Below are positions 63,667 through 64,000 of a stretch of DNA of 64,000 bases, piece by piece. The position numbers and the translations under genes are program-made. This stretch comes from Rhodomicrobium vannielii ATCC 17100 (lineage in GTDB: Bacteria > Pseudomonadota > Alphaproteobacteria > Rhizobiales > Rhodomicrobiaceae), in NCBI RefSeq assembly GCF_000166055.1, contig NC_014664.1:2176001-2240000 (forward strand), written 5' to 3'. The stretch's first letter is position 1. Each line of letters opens with the position of its first letter. Below the pieces are notes generated by a model, which worked only from the letters and a program-made list of their open reading frames with translations, was not told the DNA's origin and did no database searches.

Positions 63667-64000
63667 GGTCTCCTCCCGTCGGCAATATCGAGAATGCGCT
63701 TCAACGCGCCCATGTCGGCGCCGGGGCCAACCCGCACGCGCCGCCCGTTCAAAAGCTCGATCTCGATGCGATTATCGGCGGCGGGCGCGTCACTGGCGCT
63801 GTGATCGTAGATCGTGTCGCGGCTCTTCCCTGGCGCCGTCAGAGAGACCGGCAGGAATGCCGGTGCGGGCTCTGGCTTCTCGTCGTTCTTGGCCAGCTTC
63901 CGCCAACGAAACAGAAGGCTTGGCTTGATCCCATGCCTGCGGGCGACCGCTGACACATTCACGCCGGGCTGCAAAGCCTCGGCGATGATCGCCTGCTTCT
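63663..64000 (-). CDS. tnpA: IS66 TnpA, 5' end outside the window
   Basis: The 3' part of the IS66 TnpA protein. The helix-turn-helix NVSAVARRHGIKPSLLFRWR is typical; the C-terminal ELLNGRRVRVGPGADMGALK matches the family. The reading frame continues to the window end, so the start is not seen; the TTG at 63974 is not likely to be the true start. It overlaps tnpB by 4 bases. Confidence 0.88.
   Translation of the reverse strand, partial: KQAIIAEALQPGVNVSAVARRHGIKPSLLFRWRKLAKNDEKPEPAPAFLPVSLTAPGKSRDTIYDHSASDAPAADNRIEIELLNGRRVRVGPGADMGALKRILDIADGRRP

Larger units (their letters stand above)
61593..64000 (-). mobile_element. IS66-family insertion sequence, right end outside the window
   Basis: The left end starts GTAAGCATCC, and GTAAGC is the usual tip of IS66-family ends. 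The three genes tnpA, tnpB and tnpC follow on the minus strand in the family order. IS66 makes 8-bp target duplications; the octamer before the tip is GAGCTGCG (61585-61592) and should be repeated after the other end, outside this window. Confidence 0.85.

Overview
The window is high-GC DNA from an alphaproteobacterium, most likely of the order Hyphomicrobiales (Rhizobiales) and possibly a Rhodomicrobium-like phototrophic nitrogen fixer. The reasons are an Irr-type Fur regulator, a small-subunit protein S2 with the order's helix-hairpin-helix tail, LpxI instead of LpxH, a HiPIP, a P1B-5 ATPase with a hemerythrin tail, and an Fe-S operon behind a textbook NifA/sigma-54 promoter. The genus is inference; the rest is read from the sequence.

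Left part (1-34862, core chromosome). A nif-type operon (A-type carrier, NifU C-terminal domain, nifS, irr) is followed by the classic translation/lipid/envelope run rpsB-tsf-pyrH-frr-uppS-cdsA-dxr-rseP-bamA-lpxD-fabZ-lpxA-lpxI. This makes ribosomal and ribosome-recycling factors, the undecaprenyl and isoprenoid precursors, phospholipid CDP-diacylglycerol, the outer-membrane assembly machine and lipid A. Next come a DUF423 membrane protein, an alanine-rich basic protein with an AT-hook-like motif, a Q/G-rich SHOCT protein, the hslVU protease on the minus strand, a his cluster (hisB, DUF2628, hisH, hisA) with an antisense-oriented SinR/Cas2-like gene inside it, a DUF3108 periplasmic protein, an SUV3-like RNA helicase with its S4-domain partner, rarA, msrB, an NhaD-like antiporter and tRNA-Thr(GGT).

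Middle part (34863-48587, accessory). The DNA after tRNA-Thr is decayed: a TldD/PmbA remnant, a VIT-family iron/manganese transporter with an in-frame stop, a cytochrome b561, a Tat-exported HiPIP, a Nia-like P1B-5 metal ATPase fused to hemerythrin, and a cytochrome/ferredoxin-reductase remnant. It looks like a metal and redox island that is partly broken. A TetR-controlled RND efflux operon (adaptor, pump, outer-membrane factor) follows.

Right part (48588-64000, mobile DNA). An excisionase-like gene, two tyrosine recombinases and a large serine recombinase form a decaying recombinase cluster with several single-base lesions. It abuts a 51-bp 3' fragment of a tRNA-Arg(ACG) gene, which marks the attachment site of a second element: a P4-type integrase, an AlpA-like regulator, a TOPRIM primase-helicase, five small unknown genes, an S49 capsid-type protease and a Nu1-like small terminase. 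This layout fits a phage satellite or small prophage with its own packaging genes. An IS66 element (tnpC, tnpB, tnpA, cut by the window end) has landed just after the small terminase gene and interrupts the next gene. ATTACCCC-type repeats occur both before the integrase and at a G-rich inverted repeat after the primase.
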